The translations under genes and the position numbers were made by a program. 64,000 nt of DNA from Comamonadaceae bacterium (lineage in GTDB: Bacteria > Pseudomonadota > Gammaproteobacteria > Burkholderiales > Burkholderiaceae_C): the NCBI GenBank assembly GCA_947479935.1, contig CANKBG010000009.1, positions 19,394 through 83,393 of the forward strand. The letters run 5' to 3'. This document shows positions 18,245 to 27,092 of this stretch, piece by piece. Below the pieces are notes generated by a model. It did no database searches, had not been told where the DNA came from, and saw nothing but the letters and a program-made list of their open reading frames with translations. The number at the start of each line of letters is the position of its first letter. Position 1 is the stretch's first letter.

Positions 18245-18526
18245 ATGCTTTATAAATTCAAATCAAAAGTCACTGGCGATCTGATCATGTTGGAGCCCGA
18301 TGCCAAGCGACTGCTCAAAATCATGGGCCGCGAAAATCAGGTAAAGGGTATCTTCTTGGTTGAGCAAATTCCAGCAGCCATCGAAGCGCTTCAAATTGCG
18401 GTGGCGCAAGAAGAGCAAGGTCGAGTTGAGACCAAGCAAGTTTCTCTTAGGCAACGCAGTTTGCCCATCCTCAAAATGCTGGGATTGTGCCTAGAGAAAT
18501 CTGCTGATGTGGTCTGGGGCGTTTAA
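18245..18526 (+). CDS. DUF1840-domain protein
   Basis: This 93-residue soluble protein begins MLYKFKSKVTGDLIMLEP and continues RLLKIMGRE, the signature of DUF1840, a small family seen mainly in betaproteobacteria. The middle (IPAAIEALQIAVAQEE) is helical. Function is unknown. It is convergent with the DUF192 gene. The 164 bp in front of it are gene-free and show no clear promoter. Confidence 0.85.
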   Translation: MLYKFKSKVTGDLIMLEPDAKRLLKIMGRENQVKGIFLVEQIPAAIEALQIAVAQEEQGRVETKQVSLRQRSLPILKMLGLCLEKSADVVWGV

Positions 18527-18558
18527 AGTTTCAAGTTATAAAAGCGAACAGCTCAGTT

Positions 18559-19059
18559 TTATTTGCTAAAGCCGGGGCCAGTCAACTTAAAGCCAGCTTG
18601 AATGTTGCGCTTGGCAAACCAGCCTTGGTTCATCTCCAACACAAAACGGACTGGTTTTTTGGAGCAATGTGAGTCATCGTTTTGGGGCTTCATATCAGCC
18701 AAGTTCACGATGGTGCCGTCATCTGATACAAAGGCCGCCGTCAAGGGTAGGAGCGTATTGCGCATCCAGAAGCACTGAACAGCAGGTTGTTCAAATACAA
18801 ACAGCATGCCTTCGTTCTGGGGCATTTCTTTGCGCCACATGAGCCCGATTTGACGCTGCTCATAATCTTGCGCCACCTGCACTTGAATGAGGTGCATTCC
18901 AGCATTCAAAGTGGTTCTGGACAGTTGTGTTTGGGGCGCGCCTTGAGCAAAAGCAGACAATGTGAAGATTGTTGCTGTGATGGCTACAAAGCATCGAGAG
19001 AAATGAATTTTAATCAAGCGAATAAGGGTCGTGAAAGGGGCGTTCATGTCATCGGGCAT
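18559..19059 (-). CDS. Exported DUF192-domain protein
   Basis: This 166-residue protein has an N-terminal hydrophobic signal segment (about residues 23-39, ending A-F-A-Q). The DUF192 core follows, with QRQIGLMWRKEMPQNEGMLF and CFWMRNTLLPL, both typical of the family. Structures of DUF192 members show a small beta-barrel; no activity is established. The start is uncertain because a second ATG lies four codons downstream and no strong ribosome-binding site is seen. It is divergent from icd. Confidence 0.85.
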   Translation of the reverse strand: MPDDMNAPFTTLIRLIKIHFSRCFVAITATIFTLSAFAQGAPQTQLSRTTLNAGMHLIQVQVAQDYEQRQIGLMWRKEMPQNEGMLFVFEQPAVQCFWMRNTLLPLTAAFVSDDGTIVNLADMKPQNDDSHCSKKPVRFVLEMNQGWFAKRNIQAGFKLTGPGFSK

Positions 19060-19136
19060 CTTAGGGAGTGTAGGGCGGTACTTGACCGGATTGTGACTGA
19101 TTTTCTAGATAGAATGATTCCACGGAGAGTCTGTCA

Positions 19137-20390
19137 ATGTACCAACACATTCAAGTTCCATCGCAGGGCACCAAAATAGCGGTTAATGCCGATCATTCAT
19201 TGAAGGTGCCCCTTGACCCCATCATTCCTTTCATAGAGGGTGACGGTACGGGCGTAGACATTACCCCCGTCATGATCAAGGTGGTAAATGCAGCGGTCAA
19301 CAAGGCTTACAAAGGCCTTCGCACCATTCACTGGATGGAGGTCTATGCAGGCGAAAAAGCGGCAAAGCTTTACGGCGCGGATCAGTACTTGCCAGCCGAA
19401 ACTTTGGCCGCCCTGAAAGAATATGTTGTCTCTATCAAAGGGCCCTTGAACGCCCCTTCTTCTGGCAATATCCGATCGCTCAATGTGGCATTGCGGCAAG
19501 AACTCGATTTGTATGTCTGTCTCAGGCCCTTGCGATATTTCAAAGGGGTACCATCACCCGTTCGGGAGCCTGAAAAAACCAACATTACCTTGTTTCGTGA
19601 AAATTCAGAAGATATTTACGCAGGCATTGAATATGCAGCCAACACTGCAGAAAGCCAAAAGCTCATTGCTTTTTTAACCCAAGAGTTGGGCGCGAAAAGC
19701 ATTCGTTTCCCTGCTACTTCTGGCATTGGTATCAAGCCCGTGTCGAGTGAAGGTACCAAGCGCTTGGTTCGCAAAGCCATTCAGTACGCCATTGACCACG
19801 ACAAGCCAAGTGTCACCATCGTCCACAAGGGCAATATCATGAAGTACACCGAGGGCGCTTTTCGAGATTGGGCTTACGAATTAGCTCAAGAAGAATTTGC
19901 AGCCAAGATCATTGACGATGGACCATGGTGTCAAATTAAAAATACCAAGACGGGCAAAAATATCACGGTCAAAGACATTGCGATGGATGCATTTTTGCAG
20001 CAAATTCTCATGCGCCCCCAAGAATTCTCTGTGGTGGCCACTTTGAATTTAAATGGCGACTACATCTCAGACGCAGTTTCTGCGCAAGTGGGCGGTATTG
20101 GCATTGCGCCTGGTGCCAATATGTCAGACAGCGTGGCATGCTTTGAAGCCACCGTGGGCGCTTTGTCTAAGTTTGCTGGCAAAGACTATGTCAATCCAGG
20201 CTCAGAAATTTTGTCTGCCGAAATGATGCTCCGGTACATGGGTTGGACCGAGGCCGCCGACATCATCCTTCAAGCCATGGAAGAGGCCATTCAAAGCAAG
20301 CGCGTGACGCACGACTTTGCCAAACTCATGGATGGCGCTTCTCAAGTGAGTTGTTCAGGATTTGGCCAAGTATTGATTGATTTCATGTAA
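19137..20390 (+). CDS. icd: NADP-dependent isocitrate dehydrogenase
   Basis: This 417-residue enzyme oxidises isocitrate to 2-oxoglutarate in the TCA cycle. [15 protein letters not shown] begins the fold. [15 protein letters not shown] carries Ser114, the residue phosphorylated by AceK in E. coli (Ser113), although here the preceding residues are SSGN instead of [17 protein letters not shown] and the Mg ligands further on are intact. GGAG lies 11 bases before the ATG. Length and features match the bacterial dimeric NADP enzyme. Confidence 0.97.
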   Translation: MYQHIQVPSQGTKIAVNADHSLKVPLDPIIPFIEGDGTGVDITPVMIKVVNAAVNKAYKGLRTIHWMEVYAGEKAAKLYGADQYLPAETLAALKEYVVSIKGPLNAPSSGNIRSLNVALRQELDLYVCLRPLRYFKGVPSPVREPEKTNITLFRENSEDIYAGIEYAANTAESQKLIAFLTQELGAKSIRFPATSGIGIKPVSSEGTKRLVRKAIQYAIDHDKPSVTIVHKGNIMKYTEGAFRDWAYELAQEEFAAKIIDDGPWCQIKNTKTGKNITVKDIAMDAFLQQILMRPQEFSVVATLNLNGDYISDAVSAQVGGIGIAPGANMSDSVACFEATVGALSKFAGKDYVNPGSEILSAEMMLRYMGWTEAADIILQAMEEAIQSKRVTHDFAKLMDGASQVSCSGFGQVLIDFM

Positions 20391-20423
20391 TGGCTCCACG
20401 CCATTTCAACGTAAATACCTAGC

Positions 20424-20756
20424 ATGTACGAAGAGAACCAAAGCTTCGTACCCGAATCTTTCATGGCCTTGTATGTCAAGAAGGGTCAATACAAGCCCAG
20501 CTTGCCACGTGCTGAACTGACTCAACGCTACGAATGGTGTGAAGACATGGCCAACATGCTGGTTGACACTGCTAGCACACAGCAATTTCAGTTGGGTATT
20601 ACCGAAGAAGATGTATTAGAACGATGCTGGCGTGGCCTGATGGTTGAGCCCACTTCCATCTCGTCAGTCGAATCTTTCTGGGTGGTGTGCCGATTGGCTG
20701 AATTGTTGTCATGGCCTATTCCGCAAGCCCAGTGGACGCTGGCTTCTGATGCTTAA
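20424..20756 (+). CDS. Small conserved-looking hypothetical protein
   Basis: This 110-residue acidic soluble protein has no signal peptide or membrane segment. It is rich in Trp and Glu, with RYEWCEDMANMLVDTA and GITEEDVLERCWRGL. I recall similar short proteins in Burkholderiales carrying misleading ATPase/chaperone labels, but no nucleotide-binding motif is present, so no function is claimed. It follows icd by 33 bases on the same strand and may be cotranscribed. Coding character looks normal. Confidence 0.7.
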   Translation: MYEENQSFVPESFMALYVKKGQYKPSLPRAELTQRYEWCEDMANMLVDTASTQQFQLGITEEDVLERCWRGLMVEPTSISSVESFWVVCRLAELLSWPIPQAQWTLASDA

Positions 20757-20847
20757 ATTAATACTTCACGCACCTTATTGACGTTCTTGATGCCAAAAAG
20801 CCAAGCTTTCACCTAGATGCCATATTTGGTTTCAAAGGGTGTAATGA

Positions 20848-21486
20848 TCAATGCATCCAATAATTGCCAGCGAGCATGATGGCAGCACCCAGAGTTGCGG
20901 CAGGGAAAAGCCACCAAGCCGGTACCAAACGCTCATCCTGACTTGGAACTTGTTTGGGGTGTTGTGTCTGCGCGCTAAGACCAGAGGGAGAATGGAATGA
21001 TGTGGCAACCCGCGTCTTTTCCGGCATGGCGTCACTGGAGGTTGCCTCGGGTGCCAAGGAAATTTGAAATGCCTTGAAAAAGTCATCCGCCATTTTCTTG
21101 GCCACGCTGTCAATGAGTCTGGATCCTACTTGCGCCAGTTTGCCGCCAATTTGCGCTTTGGCTTCATAACTCAACTCGGTGCATTTCGCAGATTCTTTGA
21201 GTGTCACAGTAGCGGTACCCTTGCCAAATCCTACAGCGCCCCCTTGCCCTTCAAATTGCATGACGCAAAATTCTGGCTCTCTGGCTTCTGCCAATTTGAG
21301 TGAGCCCTGAAAACGTGCCTTCAAGGGGCCAATGGCCGTTTTAATGACCACTCGAAATTCATCGGGTGTGACACGTTCCACAGATTCACATCCTGGCAGA
21401 CATTGCTTTAAAACTACTGGATCGTTCAAGGCTTCCCAAACCTTTTGGCGTGATGCCGAAATGAGTTGCTGCCCTAATATTTCCAT
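20848..21486 (-). CDS. CoxG-like SRPBCC protein with C-terminal membrane anchor
   Basis: This is a 212-residue protein. Residues 1-145 have the CoxG/SRPBCC fold: ALNDPVVLKQCLPGCESVER and KARFQGSL, typical of the lipid- and ubiquinone-handling CoxG family. A linker follows, then a C-terminal transmembrane helix around residues 190-209. In CO dehydrogenase systems CoxG tethers the enzyme to the membrane and passes electrons to quinone. Here it lies at the end of a molybdenum-hydroxylase operon and may do the same job for that enzyme. Confidence 0.86.
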   Translation of the reverse strand: MEILGQQLISASRQKVWEALNDPVVLKQCLPGCESVERVTPDEFRVVIKTAIGPLKARFQGSLKLAEAREPEFCVMQFEGQGGAVGFGKGTATVTLKESAKCTELSYEAKAQIGGKLAQVGSRLIDSVAKKMADDFFKAFQISLAPEATSSDAMPEKTRVATSFHSPSGLSAQTQHPKQVPSQDERLVPAWWLFPAATLGAAIMLAGNYWMH

Positions 21487-21556
21487 GATGCTGTTGCTTT
21501 CTTCTTTACTGTCTAAGAGTCTTATTTTTAGACTGTTAATTTAAAGATTGGAAAAA

Positions 21557-22288
21557 TCAATGCGCTTTTTTCTTCATTGCGGCCGAAGTGTTGACCATGG
21601 CGTGCAAACTTCGTGCGTAGTCAATGGCGCCTTGCTCGTCCATGCGAGGCGCCACGCGCAAGTATTCTTTCAAGCCCAAAATAGCTGGGCGAGGGCGGCT
21701 TAAAAGTGTGTCGCAAAACCTCGTCACTTCCGAATTCAATTGAGCTTGTGGCACCACATTGCTGATGATGCCGTAAGACATAGCTTGGGACGCACTGATA
21801 AAGTCGGCGGAGTAAGCCATGTACAAAATAGCATTGCGGTTCATACGGTCGTAAATGGCCGACATGACCATGGTCGGCATCACGTTGTGTGCAATTTCAG
21901 GAATATTGAAGGAGGCTGAGTCGCTGGCAAATGACACGTCGCACAAAGAGGCAATGGCGGTTCCAAAACCCATGCACTTGCCTTCAATTACACCAATGAC
22001 CGGTACCAAGCTGCTGCGCAAGGCTTTGTAGCTGTTAAAAATAGAGTCGTATTCGGGGCGCCTTGAATAGGCTTCGGGTGATGGTGGAAAATCTGCATCG
22101 CGAACCCTGCCCGTGCAAAAATCAGGGCCTACACTACTTAACACCACGCAATCCGAAGTTTCATGGGCTTTCATCACAGCTTCAGACAAAGCAGCAGCCA
22201 TGCTGTCTGAAACGCCATTGCCTTCAGCACGATTGAATTGAATTCGCAGAATGCGGCCGTCTTGTTTAATTTTTATTTCATCGCTCAT
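21557..22288 (-). CDS. Enoyl-CoA hydratase/isomerase family (crotonase) protein
   Basis: This 243-residue crotonase-fold protein has the oxyanion-hole segments SSVGPDFCTGRVRDADF and VIGVIEGKCMGFGTAIASLC. The usual catalytic Glu positions are not obvious from reading, so the reaction (hydration, isomerisation or hydrolysis) is open. ATG 22288 is chosen because GGAG lies 7 bases upstream and it overlaps the preceding stop as ATGA. It is coupled to the alpha/beta hydrolase gene in the molybdenum-hydroxylase operon, which points to CoA-ester steps in the same pathway. Confidence 0.85.
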   Translation of the reverse strand: MSDEIKIKQDGRILRIQFNRAEGNGVSDSMAAALSEAVMKAHETSDCVVLSSVGPDFCTGRVRDADFPPSPEAYSRRPEYDSIFNSYKALRSSLVPVIGVIEGKCMGFGTAIASLCDVSFASDSASFNIPEIAHNVMPTMVMSAIYDRMNRNAILYMAYSADFISASQAMSYGIISNVVPQAQLNSEVTRFCDTLLSRPRPAILGLKEYLRVAPRMDEQGAIDYARSLHAMVNTSAAMKKKAH

Positions 22289-23112
22289 ACTTGGCTCCAT
22301 GTCGAGTTTTGAAAAAAGTGCCGCATTAACGCAGCGTTAAATAAAATAGCATGGTCGATATTGGGTAGGTGTCCTGCATTGGCAATAACTTCCAACCGTG
22401 AATCCTTGATTTTTGACTGCATCAATTGCATGGCTTGAGGCAATGGCCCATCATTGGCGCCCACCACCAGTGTTGTTGGGACATTGATTTGATGGATCTG
22501 GTCTAAATAATTCAGCCCCTGAATGGCGCGAGCGCAACTGACAAATCCTGAAACTTGCGTTTGTCCAATGGTGTCTCTAAATTCTTTGCCAATGGTGGGA
22601 TGTGCTTCTATAAAGGGTACGCCAAACCAACGCTCAGAAGTGGACACTGCCAAGGCTTGACAGCCCTGTGTTTCAGCGGCGATGATGCGCTCGTTCCAAA
22701 TATCACCCATCGGTATTGGCATATCTGCCCTGGAATCGCAAAGAACCAAACTGAGCAATCGATGGCTGTGCTGAAAGCCCAAGCCGGCACCGCTCATGCC
22801 GCCCAAAGACAAGCCGACATAGTGGGCTTTCGAAATATTCAAACTATCCAAAACAGCTACGCTGTCTGCCACTAAATCGTCCATGGTGCATGTTTTCGAA
22901 TTGCATTCTGACTGACCGTGGCCGCGTGTATCGGCACAAACTACACGCCATCCAGTGGCTGCCAGCAATTTCGATTGCTCGCGCCACATCATGCTGGACG
23001 ACAAAATGGAATGCGCCATCAAAATAACGGGGCCATCGCTGGGCCCTTCTGTATGGACCGCAATTTTTCCTGCAGAACCTTGAACCTTGAGGGTCATCGT
23101 TGGCTGTGTCAT
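22285..23112 (-). CDS. Alpha/beta hydrolase (3-oxoadipate enol-lactonase-like)
   Basis: This 275-residue enzyme has the nucleophile elbow GLSLGGMSG with the catalytic Ser, and a late His in NAGHLPNIDH. The fold start ILMAHSILSSSMMW and VCADTRGHGQS is typical of the enol-lactonase and esterase group. AGGAG sits about 9 bases before ATG 23112. That start follows the Mo-subunit stop by one base and is better than an upstream in-frame one at 23160. It probably hydrolyses an ester, lactone or ring-opened intermediate made by the neighbouring oxidase; the substrate is unknown. Confidence 0.88.
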   Translation of the reverse strand: MTQPTMTLKVQGSAGKIAVHTEGPSDGPVILMAHSILSSSMMWREQSKLLAATGWRVVCADTRGHGQSECNSKTCTMDDLVADSVAVLDSLNISKAHYVGLSLGGMSGAGLGFQHSHRLLSLVLCDSRADMPIPMGDIWNERIIAAETQGCQALAVSTSERWFGVPFIEAHPTIGKEFRDTIGQTQVSGFVSCARAIQGLNYLDQIHQINVPTTLVVGANDGPLPQAMQLMQSKIKDSRLEVIANAGHLPNIDHAILFNAALMRHFFQNSTWSQV

Positions 23113-23113
23113 G

Positions 23114-25531
23114 TCATTGAGCTCCTGAGTTACCGTGTTTTTGAACTTGGCGGGCTTCATTCAAAGCGCACCAAATGGCTTGAGGTGTCATTGGCAAGAA
23201 ATCAATCTTTGCGCCAGCCGTTAACAACGCGTCATTGACTGCACTGGCAATGGCCGCAGGGCTGCCTAAATAACCCGCTTCGCCAGAACCTTTTTGGCCA
23301 AATTCGGTAAGAGGTGAGGGCGTGCAATGATCCACAATGGTAATGGCTGGTACTTCAGCAGAGGATGGCAACAAGTAATCCATGAAAGTGCCAGAGAGGA
23401 GTTGTCCTTCGGGTGAAAAGGCAAATTTTTCCATGAGTGCAGCGCCAAGGCCATGCGCAATACCACCGTAGGTCATGCCGTGAACCACATCAGGACTGAT
23501 CATGACGCCGCAATCATGGCCACACACATATTTTCGAACGGTCACTTTGCAGGTGCCAGGATCAATGCTGACCAACACAACGTGTGATTCAAAAGAATGG
23601 CATGGGTACATTTGAACCCGGCCATCTTCTGTAGGCAACATGCCACCGGTGGGAACTTCCCAAACAAATTTTTCTTGAAGCCCAGGTTCCATGCCTTCTG
23701 GTAATTTATGAAAATGACGATGCGCTATTTCTACCAATGCATCCCATGACAATTTGAGAGATGGATTGTTTTTGGCCTGAACATGTCCGCCTTCATAGGT
23801 CAAATCGTGAACGTCAACGTTCAGGTTGTGTGATGCAATTTTCAAAAGCTTTTGTTTGATTTTTTTCGCTGCACCAGCCGCCGCACCGCCCAACATAATG
23901 GCCATTCGACTCCCCACAGGGCTGTTGGAGGGCAGCGCATTGAGTGAGTCAGCATGCAACACGCGAATACTGTCGGGTTCCCGATGGAGTACTTCGCCCA
24001 CCACGGTGGAGACCAGGGTCTCGTGGGCTTGGCCTGAAGACGAAGTGCCCATGAGCGCTGTGATGGCGCCAGACAAATCGACCCGGACCAAGCAAGAGTC
24101 CATCCAAGTGGTGGTTTCGTTTTTGGGATTGAACAAAGGCTCAAAGGAAGAGTTGCCGCCGGACGGTTCAAGGCAAGTCGATATACCGATGCCTGCCAGT
24201 TGACCTTCAGCCCTCAACTGATCACGTTCCTTTAACAAGTCATCGTAAGCAGCGGTGTTGAGAGTCTTCGTCATCACGGTGTCGTAGTCACCCGAGTCGT
24301 AGCTGGTTCCGCTTGGAATAAGGTAGGGGAATTCGTCCTTGCCGATCAGGTTGATTCTGCGCAAAGCGATTCGGTCGAGTTTCAAAAATCTGGCAACTTT
24401 GTCGATGCCAGTTTCAATGGCATAGTTGGTAGGTGCTTGGCCAAAACCTCGCACAGCTTCTTGCGGTGTTTTGTTGGTCATCACCGCTACAGCTTCGTAC
24501 TCAACGCTTTGAATTCGATAAGGGCCCACAATGGCACCCACGGGTTTGCCTAATTGAAGCGGAGACCGGCCGGAGTAGGCGCCAATGTCATCGACAGCAC
24601 GCATGCGCATGGTTTTAAGAACGCCATTTTTTTGAAACCCCAAAGTGACATCAAACACACGATCGGGGCCTTGCATATCGCCACCGCGCATGTTTTCTAA
24701 TCGGTCTTCAATGAGCCGTACGGGGCGGCCTAGTTTTTTAGACAAATAGCCTACCAACACCGAGTGTTTTAATCCACGCTTCACGCCATAGCTGCCACCT
24801 ACGTCCACATCGAAGTGCACACGCACCGCATTGCCGGGCAGACGCAAAGCTTTGGCAACTTGGTCAGGAAATTTAGGCATCTGGATGGAAGCCCAAACAT
24901 CTAAGATGCCTGTTGAGTCATTCCATTGGCATGCCACGGCAAAGGTTTCAATGGGAACGGTGGCATTTCTGGCCCAACTGACGCGGTAGCTGAGTTGATG
25001 GTCGCAGTGGGCGAAGTCATCTTCAACAGGGCCCCATACAAATTTGCGCTGGAAAATCACATTGGTGCCGTGAGCGGGATGAACCAGCGTTGCCGTAGGT
25101 TGGAGCGCTTCCTGCGGATCTACCACAGCGGTGAGTTGTTCGTAGTCGATAACGACACATTCAGCAGCATCCTCTGCCAAGGCTCTACTGTCTGCCACCA
25201 CGGCGGCCACCCATTCACCCGCATATCGAGTGACATCAAATGCCAAGGGATAGCGCGTGACTTGAGGGGCGTCCACACCTGGCATCATGGCATCAACTTG
25301 TTGTCGAAGTTCCTCACCCGTTAGGACGGCATGCACACCAGGCATTGCCAAGGCTTCACCAGCGTCAATCGATTTGATTTTGGCACTGGCATAAGGTGCA
25401 GCCACTAAGGCAACATGCAGCATGCCTGGTAATTGAATGTCGGCCGCGAATCGGCCATTGCCAACGACAAATCTTTGGTGCTCAACCGCTCTGCGGTGTT
25501 TCCCAATGAAACGAAACGGGGCTTGGCTCAT
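23114..25531 (-). CDS. Molybdenum hydroxylase large (molybdopterin) subunit, xanthine oxidase family
   Basis: This 805-residue subunit carries the Mo-cytosine/Mo-pterin cofactor. Glu751 in GSGEAGYLG is the catalytic glutamate that activates water. The active-site loop near residue 361 reads AVRGFGQAP, not the AYRCSFR of true form I CO dehydrogenase, so the substrate is probably an organic compound such as an N-heterocycle or aldehyde. VDVGGSYGVK replaces the usual GGGFGxK. ATG 25531 starts two bases after the small-subunit stop. It forms an LMS-type complex with the next two genes. Confidence 0.93.
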   Translation of the reverse strand: MSQAPFRFIGKHRRAVEHQRFVVGNGRFAADIQLPGMLHVALVAAPYASAKIKSIDAGEALAMPGVHAVLTGEELRQQVDAMMPGVDAPQVTRYPLAFDVTRYAGEWVAAVVADSRALAEDAAECVVIDYEQLTAVVDPQEALQPTATLVHPAHGTNVIFQRKFVWGPVEDDFAHCDHQLSYRVSWARNATVPIETFAVACQWNDSTGILDVWASIQMPKFPDQVAKALRLPGNAVRVHFDVDVGGSYGVKRGLKHSVLVGYLSKKLGRPVRLIEDRLENMRGGDMQGPDRVFDVTLGFQKNGVLKTMRMRAVDDIGAYSGRSPLQLGKPVGAIVGPYRIQSVEYEAVAVMTNKTPQEAVRGFGQAPTNYAIETGIDKVARFLKLDRIALRRINLIGKDEFPYLIPSGTSYDSGDYDTVMTKTLNTAAYDDLLKERDQLRAEGQLAGIGISTCLEPSGGNSSFEPLFNPKNETTTWMDSCLVRVDLSGAITALMGTSSSGQAHETLVSTVVGEVLHREPDSIRVLHADSLNALPSNSPVGSRMAIMLGGAAAGAAKKIKQKLLKIASHNLNVDVHDLTYEGGHVQAKNNPSLKLSWDALVEIAHRHFHKLPEGMEPGLQEKFVWEVPTGGMLPTEDGRVQMYPCHSFESHVVLVSIDPGTCKVTVRKYVCGHDCGVMISPDVVHGMTYGGIAHGLGAALMEKFAFSPEGQLLSGTFMDYLLPSSAEVPAITIVDHCTPSPLTEFGQKGSGEAGYLGSPAAIASAVNDALLTAGAKIDFLPMTPQAIWCALNEARQVQKHGNSGAQ

Positions 25532-25532
25532 G

Positions 25533-26036
25533 CTATTTGCTTTCAGATTTTGTGGCATGCATCACTGCATCCACAATCTGTTGGTAGCCTGTGCATCGGC
25601 AGATGTTGCTGCTGATGGCATCTCGCACTTGCGCTTCGGTGGGATGGGGGGTTTCGGCAACCAAGGCATGACAGGCTATCAGCATTCCGGGTGTGCAATA
25701 ACCGCATTGAAGCGCATGTTTTTCGCAAAATGCATCTTGAATTTTGGTCATGACGCCACGCTCTGGTGCCAACCCCTCCACAGTGGTGACACTCATTTCA
25801 TTTGCTTGCACAGCAAACATACAACAAGACCTGATGGGTTCATCATTCAACATGACGGTACAGGCACCGCAAACCCCATGCTCGCAACCGACGTGTGTAC
25901 CGGTCAGGCCCAGATCGTCACGCAGAAAGTCAACCAAGCTGGTTCGAGGCTCAACCCAACGTTGTTGCGTCATACCATTAACTTGGATTTGAATCGATTT
26001 TTTGAGAATGATGTGAGTGCCGGTCATATTGATCAT
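25533..26036 (-). CDS. Molybdenum hydroxylase small (2Fe-2S) subunit
   Basis: This 167-residue subunit has two [2Fe-2S] clusters. The plant-ferredoxin-like cluster uses Cys51, Cys56, Cys59 and one of Cys71/72 (CEHGVCGACT). The second uses Cys111, Cys114, Cys146 and Cys148 (CGYCTPGM and CRCTG). It passes electrons from the Mo site to FAD. A second ATG lies three codons in; 26036 is kept. It begins 3 bases after the FAD-subunit gene and ends just before the large subunit. Confidence 0.96.
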   Translation of the reverse strand: MINMTGTHIILKKSIQIQVNGMTQQRWVEPRTSLVDFLRDDLGLTGTHVGCEHGVCGACTVMLNDEPIRSCCMFAVQANEMSVTTVEGLAPERGVMTKIQDAFCEKHALQCGYCTPGMLIACHALVAETPHPTEAQVRDAISSNICRCTGYQQIVDAVMHATKSESK

Positions 26037-26039
26037 TCT

Positions 26040-26927
26040 TTAAGCATGAGGCGCGCTGCAAGCTTGTGCATAGGCACTCTCCAAAGCGCGGCCCAGTAAA
26101 ATTCCAGCCAAATATTTTCTGTAAGCTGCTGAGGCATGCATGTCGCTGCCAGGTTGGCATTCATTGGCAGCCTGATGTGCCACCTCCTTGGCCATTTCGG
26201 ATGAGAGTTTTTGCCCAGTGAGTTGGCTTGCCAATTCTGGGAATGTAAGAGGCTTTCCGTCAACACCTCCCATGCCAAAGGAAATGCGAGAAATAGTGCC
26301 CTGTGGATTGACCTGAATTTGGCAGGCGGCTGAGGCCATTGCAAAATCCCCTTTTCGGATGGCCGTCTCTTCAAATTCCGATCCAATTTGTGAGCCTTCC
26401 CAGACGGGCCAAGCAATGTCCGTCAATACTTCGGTGTCCGAGACGGCGGTGAACATGGGACCTAGGAAAAACTCAGAGGCCTTGAGTTTTCGTGTGCCGT
26501 CAGTTTGAGATTGAAGCGTGAACTCTGCATTCAATACCAAAGCGGCCAAGGCCAATTCGGCGGAAGGGTCTGCGTGCACCAAACTGCCTCCCACCGTTCC
26601 TCGATTGCGTGTTTGCTCGTGTCCTACCCACTTAATGCCTTTCTGCACCAGCGGCAGGTGAGACTGAAGTTGCGGATGAAATTCCAAATCGCGTTGTCTC
26701 ACGCCCGCCCCCAACTTGACAGCCGATGGTGTGACTTCAATGTTCTTCAGGTTGTCAAGTTGGTTGATATCGATCAGCCATGTGGGACGAGCCAAGCGCA
26801 TGGCCATCATGGGAACCAGGCTCTGTCCGCCTGCAATCAATTTGGCATCGCCGCCATGTTGACCCAGTTGTTCGAGTGCATGCGCTAGGCTTTCAGCTTT
26901 GACGTAATCAAAGGGTGCAGCTTTCAT
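26040..26927 (-). CDS. Molybdenum hydroxylase medium (FAD) subunit
   Basis: This 295-residue subunit of the CoxM/XdhB FAD family has the FAD-binding loops IAGGQSLVPMM near residue 32 and TRNRGTVGGSLVHADP near residue 105. The C-terminal CO_deh_flav_C-like domain follows. It takes electrons from the iron-sulfur subunit. It is the first gene of a leftward operon FAD-2Fe2S-Mo-hydrolase-crotonase-CoxG and is divergent from a LysR gene that probably controls it. Confidence 0.95.
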   Translation of the reverse strand: MKAAPFDYVKAESLAHALEQLGQHGGDAKLIAGGQSLVPMMAMRLARPTWLIDINQLDNLKNIEVTPSAVKLGAGVRQRDLEFHPQLQSHLPLVQKGIKWVGHEQTRNRGTVGGSLVHADPSAELALAALVLNAEFTLQSQTDGTRKLKASEFFLGPMFTAVSDTEVLTDIAWPVWEGSQIGSEFEETAIRKGDFAMASAACQIQVNPQGTISRISFGMGGVDGKPLTFPELASQLTGQKLSSEMAKEVAHQAANECQPGSDMHASAAYRKYLAGILLGRALESAYAQACSAPHA

Positions 26928-27026
26928 GCGATCGAACCTTCACTCATAGATTTGTTTTTTCTCACACAGGACTCTTTTGGTGTCTAGGCAATTTTTGTCC
27001 AAAATGAGGACCATCACGTTCAGTTT

Positions 27027-27048
27027 ATTTGACTAACATAGACTAAAT
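27027..27048. promoter_or_regulatory. Candidate LysR-type operator (ATTT-N14-AAAT with GACTAA repeat)
   Basis: Between the divergent FAD-subunit gene and the LysR gene, an interrupted ATTT-N14-AAAT dyad (27027-27048) encloses two GACTAA copies spaced exactly 10 bases apart (27031 and 27041). LysR proteins commonly bind such AT-rich interrupted dyads in divergent promoters. The site is 45 bases before the regulator start. It is a reading-based proposal only. Confidence 0.35.
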
Positions 27049-27092
27049 CTCACATCTCAGCAAGAAATCTAAAGCCTATGTAAGATAGCGGT

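Noticed and set aside
19082..19115. TTGACC ... TAGAAT promoter candidate for icd
   Set aside because: Spacing of 22 bases is too long, and at proper spacing the -10 match is poor.
25437..26099. 220-codon plus-strand open frame
   Set aside because: Antisense to the iron-sulfur subunit, whose cysteine motifs are unmistakable.
23114..26927. Aerobic carbon monoxide dehydrogenase
   Set aside because: The large subunit lacks the AYRCSFR loop with the Cu-binding Cys and no coxDEF genes are present; the general molybdenum-hydroxylase call is kept.
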